Source of the DNA: Altererythrobacter sp.
Lineage (GTDB): Bacteria; Pseudomonadota; Alphaproteobacteria; Sphingomonadales; Sphingomonadaceae
NCBI GenBank assembly: GCA_016793865.1
Contig: JAEULJ010000009.1
Span: 1-64,000, forward strand
Direction: 5' to 3'
DNA: 64,000 nt
In this document: positions 34,536-42,049 of the stretch, in pieces
Numbering within the stretch: position 1 is the first letter of the stretch
How the letters are laid out: every line of letters starts with the position of its first letter
Program-made: the position numbers and the translations under genes
The notes under the pieces: generated by a model
Database searches by the model: none
What the model was told of the DNA's origin: nothing
What the model saw: only the letters and a program-made list of their open reading frames with translations

Positions 34536-35000
34536 GTGACAATCTTGCGTCTTATCTTTCCCATGCTGGCGGCACTGCCGCTCGTCGCCTGTTCCCAGTC
34601 CGATCCCGCACCTACGGAAAGCGCCGTTCCCGAAATGGCCGCCGTTCCCGCGCCTGCCGACACCCCTTCGCCCGTGCCGGCCGCGCCCGAACGGATCGCC
34701 CAGGTGCCCGAGCGCTTCCAGGGCATCTGGGACAGCACTCCGGGCGGCTGCGATGCGGACTCGGCATCCCGCGTCGAGATCGCGGAGCGCGGCATCACCT
34801 TTGCCCGATCGCATGGCGCGGTTACCGGCGTTGCGGTGGAAGGCGCCGATGCGGTCGCGGTGGAGCTTGCCATGACGGAAGGCGAGGAATCGGGAACCGC
34901 GCGCCACCGCCTGACGCTGGGCGATGGCGGCCGCACGCTGATGGTGGCACCGGTGGACGGCGCGCCCGCCACCCCCGCGCCGCTCGGACGCTGCGCATGA
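34536..35000 (+). CDS. hypothetical lipoprotein
   Basis: A predicted 154-residue lipoprotein. From the GTG at 34536 it reads MTILRLIFPMLAALPLVACS, with lipobox LVAC and Cys19 as the lipidation site. A Pro/Ala-rich linker follows (APTESAVPEMAAVPAPAD), then FQGIWDSTPGGCDADSASRV and a beta-rich C-terminal half ending PLGRCA, where two Cys may form a disulfide. Starts at TTG 34545 and GTG 34536 both fit; TTG 34515 gives a longer, less typical signal. The C-terminal domain resembles other small periplasmic sphingomonad proteins of unknown role. Its stop overlaps a 23-codon frame. Confidence 0.7.
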   Translation: MTILRLIFPMLAALPLVACSQSDPAPTESAVPEMAAVPAPADTPSPVPAAPERIAQVPERFQGIWDSTPGGCDADSASRVEIAERGITFARSHGAVTGVAVEGADAVAVELAMTEGEESGTARHRLTLGDGGRTLMVAPVDGAPATPAPLGRCA

Positions 35001-35068
35001 CCGATCCGACCCGCCGCGCCGAATGGAAGGTGGAAATCGAACCCGAGGCGTTTATGGCGGCGCGATGA
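34997..35068 (+). CDS. 23-residue translationally coupled open frame
   Basis: The ATG at 34997 overlaps the lipoprotein stop (ATGA), and its TGA at 35066-35068 overlaps the ATG of the acyl-CoA dehydrogenase gene (ATGA), so it bridges two genes with no untranslated base. The peptide begins MTDPTRRAEWKVEIEPE and ends FMAAR. It may be a genuine small protein, a translation-coupling cistron, or a remnant. There is no similarity I recognise. Confidence 0.4.
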   Translation: MTDPTRRAEWKVEIEPEAFMAAR

Positions 35069-36210
35069 GCGGACAATTCCAGCTGACGGAGGAACAGCGC
35101 GCGATCCAGGAGATGGCGCAGCGTTTCACCGCCGATTCGATCACCCCTTTCGCCGCGGAATGGGACGAGACGCACCATTTCCCGCGCGATGTCATCAAGG
35201 CCAGCGCCGAACTCGGCTTCGGCGCGATCTATGTCAGCGAGGAATCGGGCGGGATCGGGCTGGGCCGGCTGGAGGCCGCGCTCATCATGGAGGCGATGGC
35301 CTATGGCTGCCCCGCCACATCCGCCTATGTCTCTATCCACAACATGGCCGCCTGGATGATCGACAGCTTCGGCGGGGCGGAGGTGAAGGCGAAATACCTG
35401 CCCGATCTGGTCACGATGGAGAAGATCGCCAGCTACGCCCTGACCGAGCCGGGCAGCGGGTCCGATGCGGCGGGGCTCAAGACCTCCGCCCGTCTCGATG
35501 GCGATCACTACGTCCTGAACGGCACCAAGCAGTTCATTTCCGGCGGCGGCTTCAACGACGTCTATGTCACGATGGTCCGCACCTCCGAGGACAAGACCAG
35601 GGGCATCACCTGCCTCGTCATCGACAAGGATACCCCCGGCCTAAGCTTCGGGGTTCCGGAAAGGAAGCTCGGCTGGAACGCCAGCCCGACCGCGCAGATG
35701 ATCTTCGAGGATGCGCGCGTGCCTGTCGCCAACCGCGTGGGCGATGAAGGGCATGGCTTCCGCTTCGCCATGATGGGGCTCGACGGCGGGCGGCTGAACA
35801 TCGGCGCCTGCTCGCTGGGCGGGGCGCAGCGCTGCCTCGACGAGGCGGTGAAATACACCCGCGAGCGCCAGCAGTTCGGCGCGCCCATCGCCGATTTCCA
35901 GAACACCCAGTTCATGCTCGCCGACATGGCTACCGATCTGGAGGCGGCGCGTGCGCTCCTCTATCTCGCCGCCGCCAAGGTGACCGACGGTTCGCCCGAC
36001 AAGAGCCGGTTCTCCGCGATGGCCAAGCGGCTCGCCACCGACAGCGGCAGCAGGATCGTCAACGATGCGCTGCAGCTCTTCGGCGGCTACGGCTATCTGA
36101 AGGACTATCCGATCGAACGCTTCTGGCGCGACCTCAGGGTCCATTCGATACTCGAGGGCACCAACCAGGTCATGCGGATGATCGTGGGCCGGGATCTGCT
36201 GCGGCAATGA
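35065..36210 (+). CDS. acyl-CoA dehydrogenase, isobutyryl-CoA type
   Basis: A 381-residue FAD acyl-CoA dehydrogenase. Seen: ASYALTEPGSGSDAAGLKT (FAD and substrate strand), GGGFNDVYVTMVRT, the FGAPIADFQNTQF segment, and the C-terminal RVHSILEGTNQVMRMIVGRD, where ILEGTN carries the catalytic Glu of short-chain enzymes. The context with 3-hydroxyisobutyryl-CoA hydrolase and 3-hydroxyisobutyrate dehydrogenase makes isobutyryl-CoA the probable substrate, a step in valine breakdown (inference). The ATG at 35065 (MSGQFQLTEEQ) fits family N-termini and overlaps the 23-codon frame. Confidence 0.9.
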   Translation: MSGQFQLTEEQRAIQEMAQRFTADSITPFAAEWDETHHFPRDVIKASAELGFGAIYVSEESGGIGLGRLEAALIMEAMAYGCPATSAYVSIHNMAAWMIDSFGGAEVKAKYLPDLVTMEKIASYALTEPGSGSDAAGLKTSARLDGDHYVLNGTKQFISGGGFNDVYVTMVRTSEDKTRGITCLVIDKDTPGLSFGVPERKLGWNASPTAQMIFEDARVPVANRVGDEGHGFRFAMMGLDGGRLNIGACSLGGAQRCLDEAVKYTRERQQFGAPIADFQNTQFMLADMATDLEAARALLYLAAAKVTDGSPDKSRFSAMAKRLATDSGSRIVNDALQLFGGYGYLKDYPIERFWRDLRVHSILEGTNQVMRMIVGRDLLRQ

Positions 36211-36226
36211 TTGCCGCGACAACAAT

Positions 36227-36354
36227 CCTCCCCGAAACGGGGAGGGGGACCATGCGAAGCGTGGTGGAGGGGACTCTCCCCGAGCGCCGAGTCAGCGGTG
36301 AATCCCCTCCGTCACGCGCCTCCGTCACGCGCCGCTTCCCCGTTACGGGGAGGG
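36227..36354. repeat. palindromic interspersed repeat
   Basis: An imperfect inverted repeat of about 128 bases. The left arm has CCTCCCCGAAACGGGGAGG with GGACCATGCGAAGC; the right arm has CCCCGTTACGGGGAGG. Each arm is itself a small hairpin (CCCCGNNACGGGG). Two tandem copies of TCCGTCACGCGCC (36308-36320 and 36321-36333) lie in the centre. It resembles the CCTCCCCG...GGGGAGGGGGACCATGCG elements I know between genes in Sphingomonadales. It has no transposase and sits between two genes of one pathway. Confidence 0.8.
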
Positions 36355-36358
36355 TTCT

Positions 36359-37417
36359 GTGAGTACCGATGTCCTGATCCACCGCCACGGGCTCGTGGGC
36401 CATGTCTCGCTCAACCGCCCCAAGGCGCTCCACGCGCTGACGCTGGAGATGTGCCACGCGATCAGCGCGGCGCTGAGCGAATGGGAAGCCGACGATGCCG
36501 TGGAAGCCGTCATCATCGACCATGCCGAAGGGCGCGGCTTCTGCGCCGGCGGGGATATCGCCTTCCTGCGTAATTCCGCGCTGAACGACGGCGGGGTCTC
36601 GGGCCGCAAGTTCTTCCACGATGAATACCGGCTCAATCACCAGCTCTTCACTTTTCCCAAGCCGGTTGTCGCCTTCATGGACGGCATCACGATGGGCGGC
36701 GGGGTGGGCCTGGCCATGCCGGCGAAATACCGCGTCGCGACCGAGAACACCCGGCTGGCCATGCCGGAAACCGGGATCGGGCTGTTCCCCGACGTCGGCG
36801 GCGGGTGGTACCTGTCGCGGCTGCCGGGCCGGATCGGGCAGTTCCTCGCGCTTACCGGCGCGCGGCTCGACGGGGCGGAGTGTCTGTGGGCGGGGCTGGT
36901 CACGAATTATCTCCCTTCGGAAAAGCTGGGCGAGGCCAAGGCGCGCATCATCGAACATCCCGGCCGCATCGCCGGCATCCTGTCGGAGCTTTCGGAATCC
37001 CCGCCCGAAGCGCGGATCGCCGGCAATGCCGAGCGGATCGCCCGGCATTTCGCTTCCGACCGCTTCGAGGACATCCTGGCCAGCCTGGCGGCGGATGCCG
37101 AGACACCGGGGGGCGAGTGGGCGGCGAAGGAACTCGCCACGCTGCGGACCAAGAGCCCGCAGACCTGCAAGGTCGCGCTGCGCCAGTTGGCGGTGAGCGC
37201 GGGCCTGGCCGATTTCGCCGACAACATGGCGATGGAATACCGTATCGCCAGCCGGGTGCTCACCCGGCCGGATTTCGCGGAAGGGGTGCGCGCCGTGATC
37301 GTGGACAAGACCAACGATCCGCAATGGAACCCCGCCACGCCCGAGGATGTGACCGAGGTGCTGCTGGACGAAATCTTCGCCCCGCTGCCCGGGGCCGAGG
37401 AGTGGACGCCGCTATGA
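36359..37417 (+). CDS. 3-hydroxyisobutyryl-CoA hydrolase
   Basis: A 352-residue crotonase-fold hydrolase that releases 3-hydroxyisobutyrate in valine degradation. Seen: HVSLNRPKALHALT, GFCAGGDIAFLRN (the oxyanion-hole half), a second oxyanion element MDGITMGGGVGLAM, and MPETGIGLFPDVGGGWYLS with the catalytic Glu of HIBCH. The C-terminal extension of about 100 residues is the HIBCH hallmark compared with plain enoyl-CoA hydratases. The GTG at 36359 begins 4 bases after a GGGGAGGG run that is part of the repeat, so the repeat supplies the ribosome site. Confidence 0.9.
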   Translation: MSTDVLIHRHGLVGHVSLNRPKALHALTLEMCHAISAALSEWEADDAVEAVIIDHAEGRGFCAGGDIAFLRNSALNDGGVSGRKFFHDEYRLNHQLFTFPKPVVAFMDGITMGGGVGLAMPAKYRVATENTRLAMPETGIGLFPDVGGGWYLSRLPGRIGQFLALTGARLDGAECLWAGLVTNYLPSEKLGEAKARIIEHPGRIAGILSELSESPPEARIAGNAERIARHFASDRFEDILASLAADAETPGGEWAAKELATLRTKSPQTCKVALRQLAVSAGLADFADNMAMEYRIASRVLTRPDFAEGVRAVIVDKTNDPQWNPATPEDVTEVLLDEIFAPLPGAEEWTPL

Positions 37418-37507
37418 GGCCTCGCGACTCGCAACTCTTCGACCTTGCTCAAATGTGCCCGATTAGCGTTACGATGTCAAGCATTTTTTACCGATAAGGT
37501 TATTTCA

Positions 37508-38290
37508 ATGGCTTACGAAACCATCCTCGTCGAACAGCGCGATGCGGTCACGCTGGTCACGCTCAACCGACCGCAGGCCCTGAATGCGCTCAATTCCCGC
37601 GTGCTGGAGGATCTCATCGGCGCTTTCGCCGCCTATGAGGCCGACACCGCCCAGCGCTGCGCGGTTTTGACCGGCAGCGGGGACAAGGCCTTCGCCGCCG
37701 GGGCCGACATCAAGGAGATGAGCGAGAAGCCCGCGGCCGAATTCTACCTGGAGGATTTCTTCGCCCGCTGGACCAGCCATCTGGTCAAGGCCACCCGCAA
37801 GCCCTGGCTGGCGGCGGTCAACGGCTTCGCGCTGGGCGGCGGGTGCGAACTGGCGATGATGGCCGATTTTATCATCGCCAGCGACAAGGCGAAGTTCGGC
37901 CAGCCCGAGATCAAGCTGGGTGTAGCCCCCGGCATGGGCGGCAGCCAGCGCCTGACCCGCGCGGTCGGCAAGGCCAAGGCGATGGAGATGTGCCTGACCG
38001 GCCGGATGATGGACGCCGCGGAGGCCGAGCGCAGCGGGTTGGTGGCGCGCGTGGTGCCGCACGACAGCCTGCTCGAGGAGGCGCTCAAGACCGCCGCCGC
38101 GATAGCCGCGATGCCGCCGATGGCCGCGGTGGCGAACAAGGAGATGGTCAACGCCGCCTTCGAAACCGGCCTCGACCAGGGCCTGATCGTCGAGCGCCGC
38201 ATCTTCCAGATCCTCGCCGCCAGCGAGGACAAGGCCGAGGGCATGGCCGCCTTCATCGAGAAGCGCGAAGGCGCGTGGAAGGGCCGGTGA
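37508..38290 (+). CDS. enoyl-CoA hydratase
   Basis: A 260-residue crotonase. Seen: [40 protein letters not shown] with the first catalytic Glu, and [19 protein letters not shown] with the second Glu. The C-terminal helices end [12 protein letters not shown]. It would hydrate methacrylyl-CoA or short-chain enoyl-CoA in the valine route (inference from neighbours). The ATG at 37508 ([12 protein letters not shown]) follows AAGG; an AT-richer segment from 37440 may hold its own promoter (TTGCTC...TTACGA), weakly supported. Confidence 0.93.
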   Translation: MAYETILVEQRDAVTLVTLNRPQALNALNSRVLEDLIGAFAAYEADTAQRCAVLTGSGDKAFAAGADIKEMSEKPAAEFYLEDFFARWTSHLVKATRKPWLAAVNGFALGGGCELAMMADFIIASDKAKFGQPEIKLGVAPGMGGSQRLTRAVGKAKAMEMCLTGRMMDAAEAERSGLVARVVPHDSLLEEALKTAAAIAAMPPMAAVANKEMVNAAFETGLDQGLIVERRIFQILAASEDKAEGMAAFIEKREGAWKGR

Positions 38291-38291
38291 C

Positions 38292-39161
38292 ATGAAAATC
38301 GCTTTCATAGGGCTGGGCAATATGGGCGGCGGGATGGCCGCCAACCTTGCCAGGGCCGGGCACGATGTCCGTGCCTTCGATCTCAGCGCGGACGCGCTGG
38401 CACAGGCCCGGGGAAACGGCTGTGAAACTTTCACAGATGCCGGCGAAGCGGTCGATGGCGTCGAAGCGGTGGTGACGATGCTGCCAAACGGCGGAATCGT
38501 GAAGTCGGTCTATCAGGGCAGCGTCTTCGGTAAGGCACCGGCGGGTGCGGTCCTACTCGACTGCTCGACCATCGATGTCGCGACCGCAAAGGCGGTGATC
38601 GCCGAGGCGGAAGCGGCCGGTTACCCTATGGTCGATGCGCCGGTCAGCGGTGGGATCGCGGCGGCGAACGGCGGCACGCTGACCTTCATGGTCGGCGGCT
38701 CGGACGAGGCGTTCGAGCGCGCGGAAGCTGTCCTCAAATCGATGGGCAAGGCGGTGATCCACGCCGGCGCGGCGGGCGCGGGGCAGACCGCCAAGATCTG
38801 CAACAACATGCTGCTCGCCATCACCATGATCGGCACCGCCGAGGCGATGAAGATGGCGGAGAAGCTCGGGCTCGATCCGCAAAAGTTCTACGAGATCTCG
38901 AGCGTGTCGAGCGGGTTCAACTGGTCGCTCAACAACTACACCCCGCTGCCCGGTGTCGGCGTCGCCAGCCCGGCCGACAACGATTACCAGGGTGGTTTCG
39001 CGACCGCCCTGATGCTCAAAGACCTGCGCCTCGCGATGGAGGCCGCGCAAGGTGCCGACGCGGCGGTCCCGCTCGGCAGCCGGGCGGCCGCGCTCTACGA
39101 GAGCTTCGCGGGGGCCGGCAACGGCGGCCGCGATTTTTCCGCGATCATCACGACCTATTAA
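38292..39161 (+). CDS. mmsB: 3-hydroxyisobutyrate dehydrogenase
   Basis: A 289-residue NAD enzyme that oxidises 3-hydroxyisobutyrate to methylmalonate semialdehyde in valine catabolism. Seen: FIGLGNMGGGMAANLARAG (Rossmann motif), DAPVSGGIAAANGGTLTFMV, the substrate-binding segment, and GQTAKICNNMLLAI with the catalytic Lys. The gene begins one base after the hydratase stop. It completes a four-enzyme isobutyryl-CoA to methylmalonate-semialdehyde route; the next enzyme, MmsA, is not in the window. Confidence 0.95.
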   Translation: MKIAFIGLGNMGGGMAANLARAGHDVRAFDLSADALAQARGNGCETFTDAGEAVDGVEAVVTMLPNGGIVKSVYQGSVFGKAPAGAVLLDCSTIDVATAKAVIAEAEAAGYPMVDAPVSGGIAAANGGTLTFMVGGSDEAFERAEAVLKSMGKAVIHAGAAGAGQTAKICNNMLLAITMIGTAEAMKMAEKLGLDPQKFYEISSVSSGFNWSLNNYTPLPGVGVASPADNDYQGGFATALMLKDLRLAMEAAQGADAAVPLGSRAAALYESFAGAGNGGRDFSAIITTY

Positions 39162-39271
39162 ACTCCTCCCGTTTAGGGCATTGTCCCTATGCGCGCCTCA
39201 GCGCGTTGGCAGTGCTTTGTCGGCATGGATGATCGGGGTTGATGGTCCGTAGGCTGAAAGAGGACAAGAAG

Positions 39272-39898
39272 ATGGGCATCCCGGCAGGTGGGGAGCTGAG
39301 CGCCGATCACGATGCCGCCGCCGTCGAGCAGCGCGCGGCCCCGCGCTTTACCGCCCTGATCCGCTCGGCCAAGCTGGTCTGCGGCCTCGGCGAATTCATC
39401 TGCGTGGTCCGGGATGTTTCCAGCAGCGGCGTCCGCCTGCGCTGCTTCCACGATGTTCCCCGGGATCCCGACATGGCGCTGGTGCTTCCCAACGGGGAAT
39501 CCTTCGCGATCGAGCCGGTGCGCGGCGAGGGCGCGGAGGCGAGTTTCCGTTTCCTGAACGAAGTCCCGATCGAGGCGCTGCTCCACGAAAGCAAGGCCTA
39601 TCCCCGCCGCCCGCTGCGGCTCAATCTGGCGCTTCCGGTGACGCTGCGCACCCTCGCGGGGCCGGCCGCCGCGGTAACCCGCAACATCTCGCAGCAGGGT
39701 TGCTGTGTGGAATCGCCCCTTCCCCTGGCATTGGCCCAGCAAGTGATCGTGGAAAGCCCGCGCCTGCCCGGCATCCGCGCCAAGGTGCAGTGGCGGCAGG
39801 CGGGGACCTTCGGGCTGGTGTTCGACGACACCTTCTCGCTCAGGGATTTCGCGATCCACGTCGCCCGGCTGCAGAGCCCCGCGCTCGTCTCCGGCTGA
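39272..39898 (+). CDS. double PilZ domain protein
   Basis: A 208-residue protein with two PilZ-like halves. The first (about residues 20-100) has QRAAPRFTALIRSAK, then CVVRDVSSSGVRLRCF; the second (about 110-200) has YPRRPLRLNLALPV then AAVTRNISQQGCCVES. Both contain the (D/N)xSxxG motif and an Arg-rich element before it. The layout suggests a c-di-GMP receptor, with degenerate RxxxR in the first half. The ATG at 39272 follows AGAGGACAAGAAG; upstream ATG 39242 is an alternative. It shows no link with either neighbour. Confidence 0.75.
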   Translation: MGIPAGGELSADHDAAAVEQRAAPRFTALIRSAKLVCGLGEFICVVRDVSSSGVRLRCFHDVPRDPDMALVLPNGESFAIEPVRGEGAEASFRFLNEVPIEALLHESKAYPRRPLRLNLALPVTLRTLAGPAAAVTRNISQQGCCVESPLPLALAQQVIVESPRLPGIRAKVQWRQAGTFGLVFDDTFSLRDFAIHVARLQSPALVSG

Positions 39899-39919
39899 GC
39901 GGAGCACTGCCTGCGCCGG

Positions 39920-39935
39920 CCCGCCCATCGGCGGG
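39920..39935 (+). terminator. possible terminator after the PilZ gene
   Basis: CCCGCC-CATC-GGCGGG forms a 6-base stem (39920-39935) 22 bases after the PilZ stop. There is no good T-run, so termination would be weak. Confidence 0.3.
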
Positions 39936-40027
39936 TCTGCCGGCGAAGAAAACCGCCCGCCATTTAACCGCTCGCTAACCAGTTTCCTTCATTCCGGCTC
40001 CCATATCCAGTGGGGGCATACCAGGAC

Positions 40028-41605
40028 ATGGCCGGAACGACCAAGGAACTGACCGTCGACGTCGCGATCATCGGCGCCGGACCGGCAGGGCTGACAGCGG
40101 GCTATCTGCTGACCAGGCAGGGCAAGAGCGTCGCGATCATCGAGAAGGATGGCACCTACGTCGGCGGGATCAGCCGCACGGTGGAGCATGATGGCTACCG
40201 CTTCGACATCGGCGGCCACCGTTTCTTTTCCAAGAGCCAGCAGGTCGTGGACCTGTGGAACGAGATCCTGCCCGACGATTTCATCCAGCGCCCCCGGATG
40301 AGCCGCATCTATTACGAGGGAAAGTTCTACAGCTATCCCCTGCGCGCCTTCGAGGCGCTGACCAATCTGGGCGTGCTGCGCTCCACCGCCTGCATGGTGA
40401 GCTATGGCTGGTCCAAGCTGTTCCCGGTCAAGGATGTCAGGAGCTTCGAGGACTGGACCAGCAACCAGTTCGGCAAGAAGCTGTATTCGATCTTCTTCAA
40501 GACCTACACCGAGAAGGTGTGGGGTATGCCCTGCAACGAGATGAGCGCCGACTGGGCCGCCCAGCGCATCAAGGGCCTTTCGCTCTGGGGTGCGGTGGTC
40601 GATGGGCTTAAGCGTTCGCTCGGCCTGAACAAGCGCCCCAACGACGGCCAGGCGGTCAAGACACTGCTCGAGACCTTCCGCTACCCGCGCCTCGGGCCGG
40701 GCATGATGTGGGATGCCGCGCGCGACAAGATCGTCGCCACAGGCAAGGGCCAGGTGCTGATGGGTCATGCGCTCAGGCAGCTCGCCAGCGACGGAGCGGG
40801 CGGCTGGCGGCTTTCGGCCAGCGGTCCGCAGGGCGATATCGTCATCAAGGCCGCCAACGCGATCAGCTCGGCGCCGATGCGCGAGCTTGCCGCGCGGCTC
40901 CATCCGCTGCCGGCGACGACGCTGCAGGCGAACAATCTCAAATACCGCGACTTCCTGACCGTCGCGCTGATGGTCGAGGGCGAGGACCTGTTCCCCGACA
41001 ACTGGATCTATATCCACGACAGCAAGGTGAAGGTTGGCCGGGTGCAGAACTTCCGCTCGTGGAGCCCGGAAATGGTGCCCGATGAAAGCATGGCCTGCGT
41101 CGGCCTCGAATACTTCTGCTTCGAGGGCGATGGGTTGTGGTCGATGGCGGACGAGAAGCTTGTCGCCCTGGCCACCGCCGAGATGAACACGCTCGGCCTG
41201 CTCGATCCGGCAAAGGTCAAGGGCGGCGCCGTGGTGCGGCAGGAAAAGGCCTATCCGGTCTATGACGAGGATTATGCCGCCAATGTCGAGGCGATGCGCT
41301 GCGAGCTGGAGGACAAGCACCCCACGCTGCACCTCGTCGGCCGCAACGGCATGCACCGCTACAACAACCAGGACCACGCGATGATGACCGCCATGCTGAC
41401 GGTGGAGAACATCCTGGCCGGCGAACGCATCTATGACACCTGGTGCGTCAACGAGGACGCGGAATACCACGAGGCCGGAAACGAAGGGGCGGAGAAGGCC
41501 ATTCCCGCCCGCGAGACGCGGTCGGTCAGTCCGGACCAGGCCGCCGCGCTCGGCTCGGTGCGCGACGTGCCCACGCGCGTATCCGCCGATCGCAAGGCCG
41601 CGTGA
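40028..41605 (+). CDS. UDP-galactopyranose mutase-like FAD oxidoreductase
   Basis: A 525-residue flavoprotein of the protoporphyrinogen-oxidase/UGM-like group. Seen: VDVAIIGAGPAGLTAGYLLT near the N-terminus, FDIGGHRFFSKSQQVVDLW, then YTEKVWGMPCNEMSADWAAQ and a C-terminal GRNGMHRYNNQDHAMMTA that binds FAD. Related proteins often lie with sugar transferases and GtrA, and may use sugar-lipid substrates; true UDP-galactopyranose mutases are about 380 residues. The chosen ATG follows CAGGAC. It is 20 bases upstream of GtrA, probably one operon. Confidence 0.82.
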   Translation: MAGTTKELTVDVAIIGAGPAGLTAGYLLTRQGKSVAIIEKDGTYVGGISRTVEHDGYRFDIGGHRFFSKSQQVVDLWNEILPDDFIQRPRMSRIYYEGKFYSYPLRAFEALTNLGVLRSTACMVSYGWSKLFPVKDVRSFEDWTSNQFGKKLYSIFFKTYTEKVWGMPCNEMSADWAAQRIKGLSLWGAVVDGLKRSLGLNKRPNDGQAVKTLLETFRYPRLGPGMMWDAARDKIVATGKGQVLMGHALRQLASDGAGGWRLSASGPQGDIVIKAANAISSAPMRELAARLHPLPATTLQANNLKYRDFLTVALMVEGEDLFPDNWIYIHDSKVKVGRVQNFRSWSPEMVPDESMACVGLEYFCFEGDGLWSMADEKLVALATAEMNTLGLLDPAKVKGGAVVRQEKAYPVYDEDYAANVEAMRCELEDKHPTLHLVGRNGMHRYNNQDHAMMTAMLTVENILAGERIYDTWCVNEDAEYHEAGNEGAEKAIPARETRSVSPDQAAALGSVRDVPTRVSADRKAA

Positions 41606-41625
41606 GGCGAGGGGAGGGGGCGGAC

Positions 41626-42045
41626 ATGATCCACGATCTGCGCCGGTTCCTGCGCCACGCCGCCGAACGCCTGGTTCCCGGGCGCTATCTCGCGGCGAGC
41701 GTGGTGGCGCTGGCCTTCGACATGGGCAGCTTCCTGGTGCTGCTCGCTGCGGGTCTCCCGCCCGCGCCCGCTTCGGCGCTGTCCTATTCTCTCGGCATAG
41801 TGGTGCACTGGTTCATTTCCAGCCGCGCGGTGTTCGTGGCCGGCGTGGCCGAGCGCGGACCGGAGCGCACGCGGCAGAAGGCGCTGTTCGTCGCCTCGGC
41901 GCTGGTCGGCCTCGCGCTGACGGCGGCGGTCGTGGGCATAGGCTCGGCGCTCGGGCTCGATCCGCGCCTCGCCAAGCTCGCCGCGGTGGGGATCAGCTTC
42001 GCCGCGACCTGGCTGCTGCGAGCCCGCGTCGTCTTCGCGATGTGA
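41626..42045 (+). CDS. GtrA family membrane protein
   Basis: A 139-residue membrane protein of the GtrA family with four hydrophobic spans (about residues 20-40, 45-65, 80-102 and 112-132). Seen: RYLAASVVALAFDMGSFLVL and SYSLGIVVHWFISSRAVF, the conserved N-terminal half. GtrA proteins are thought to move polyprenyl-phosphate-linked sugars across the inner membrane, with a GT-C enzyme on the far side. The ATG at 41626 follows GGGGAGGGGGCGGAC. The gene lies between the flavoprotein and the large polytopic protein. Confidence 0.88.
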   Translation: MIHDLRRFLRHAAERLVPGRYLAASVVALAFDMGSFLVLLAAGLPPAPASALSYSLGIVVHWFISSRAVFVAGVAERGPERTRQKALFVASALVGLALTAAVVGIGSALGLDPRLAKLAAVGISFAATWLLRARVVFAM

Positions 42046-42049
42046 GCCG

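Noticed and set aside
36308-36333. Two tandem 13-base repeats considered as a CRISPR remnant
   Set aside because: Only two direct copies without spacers, inside a larger palindromic element, and no cas genes.
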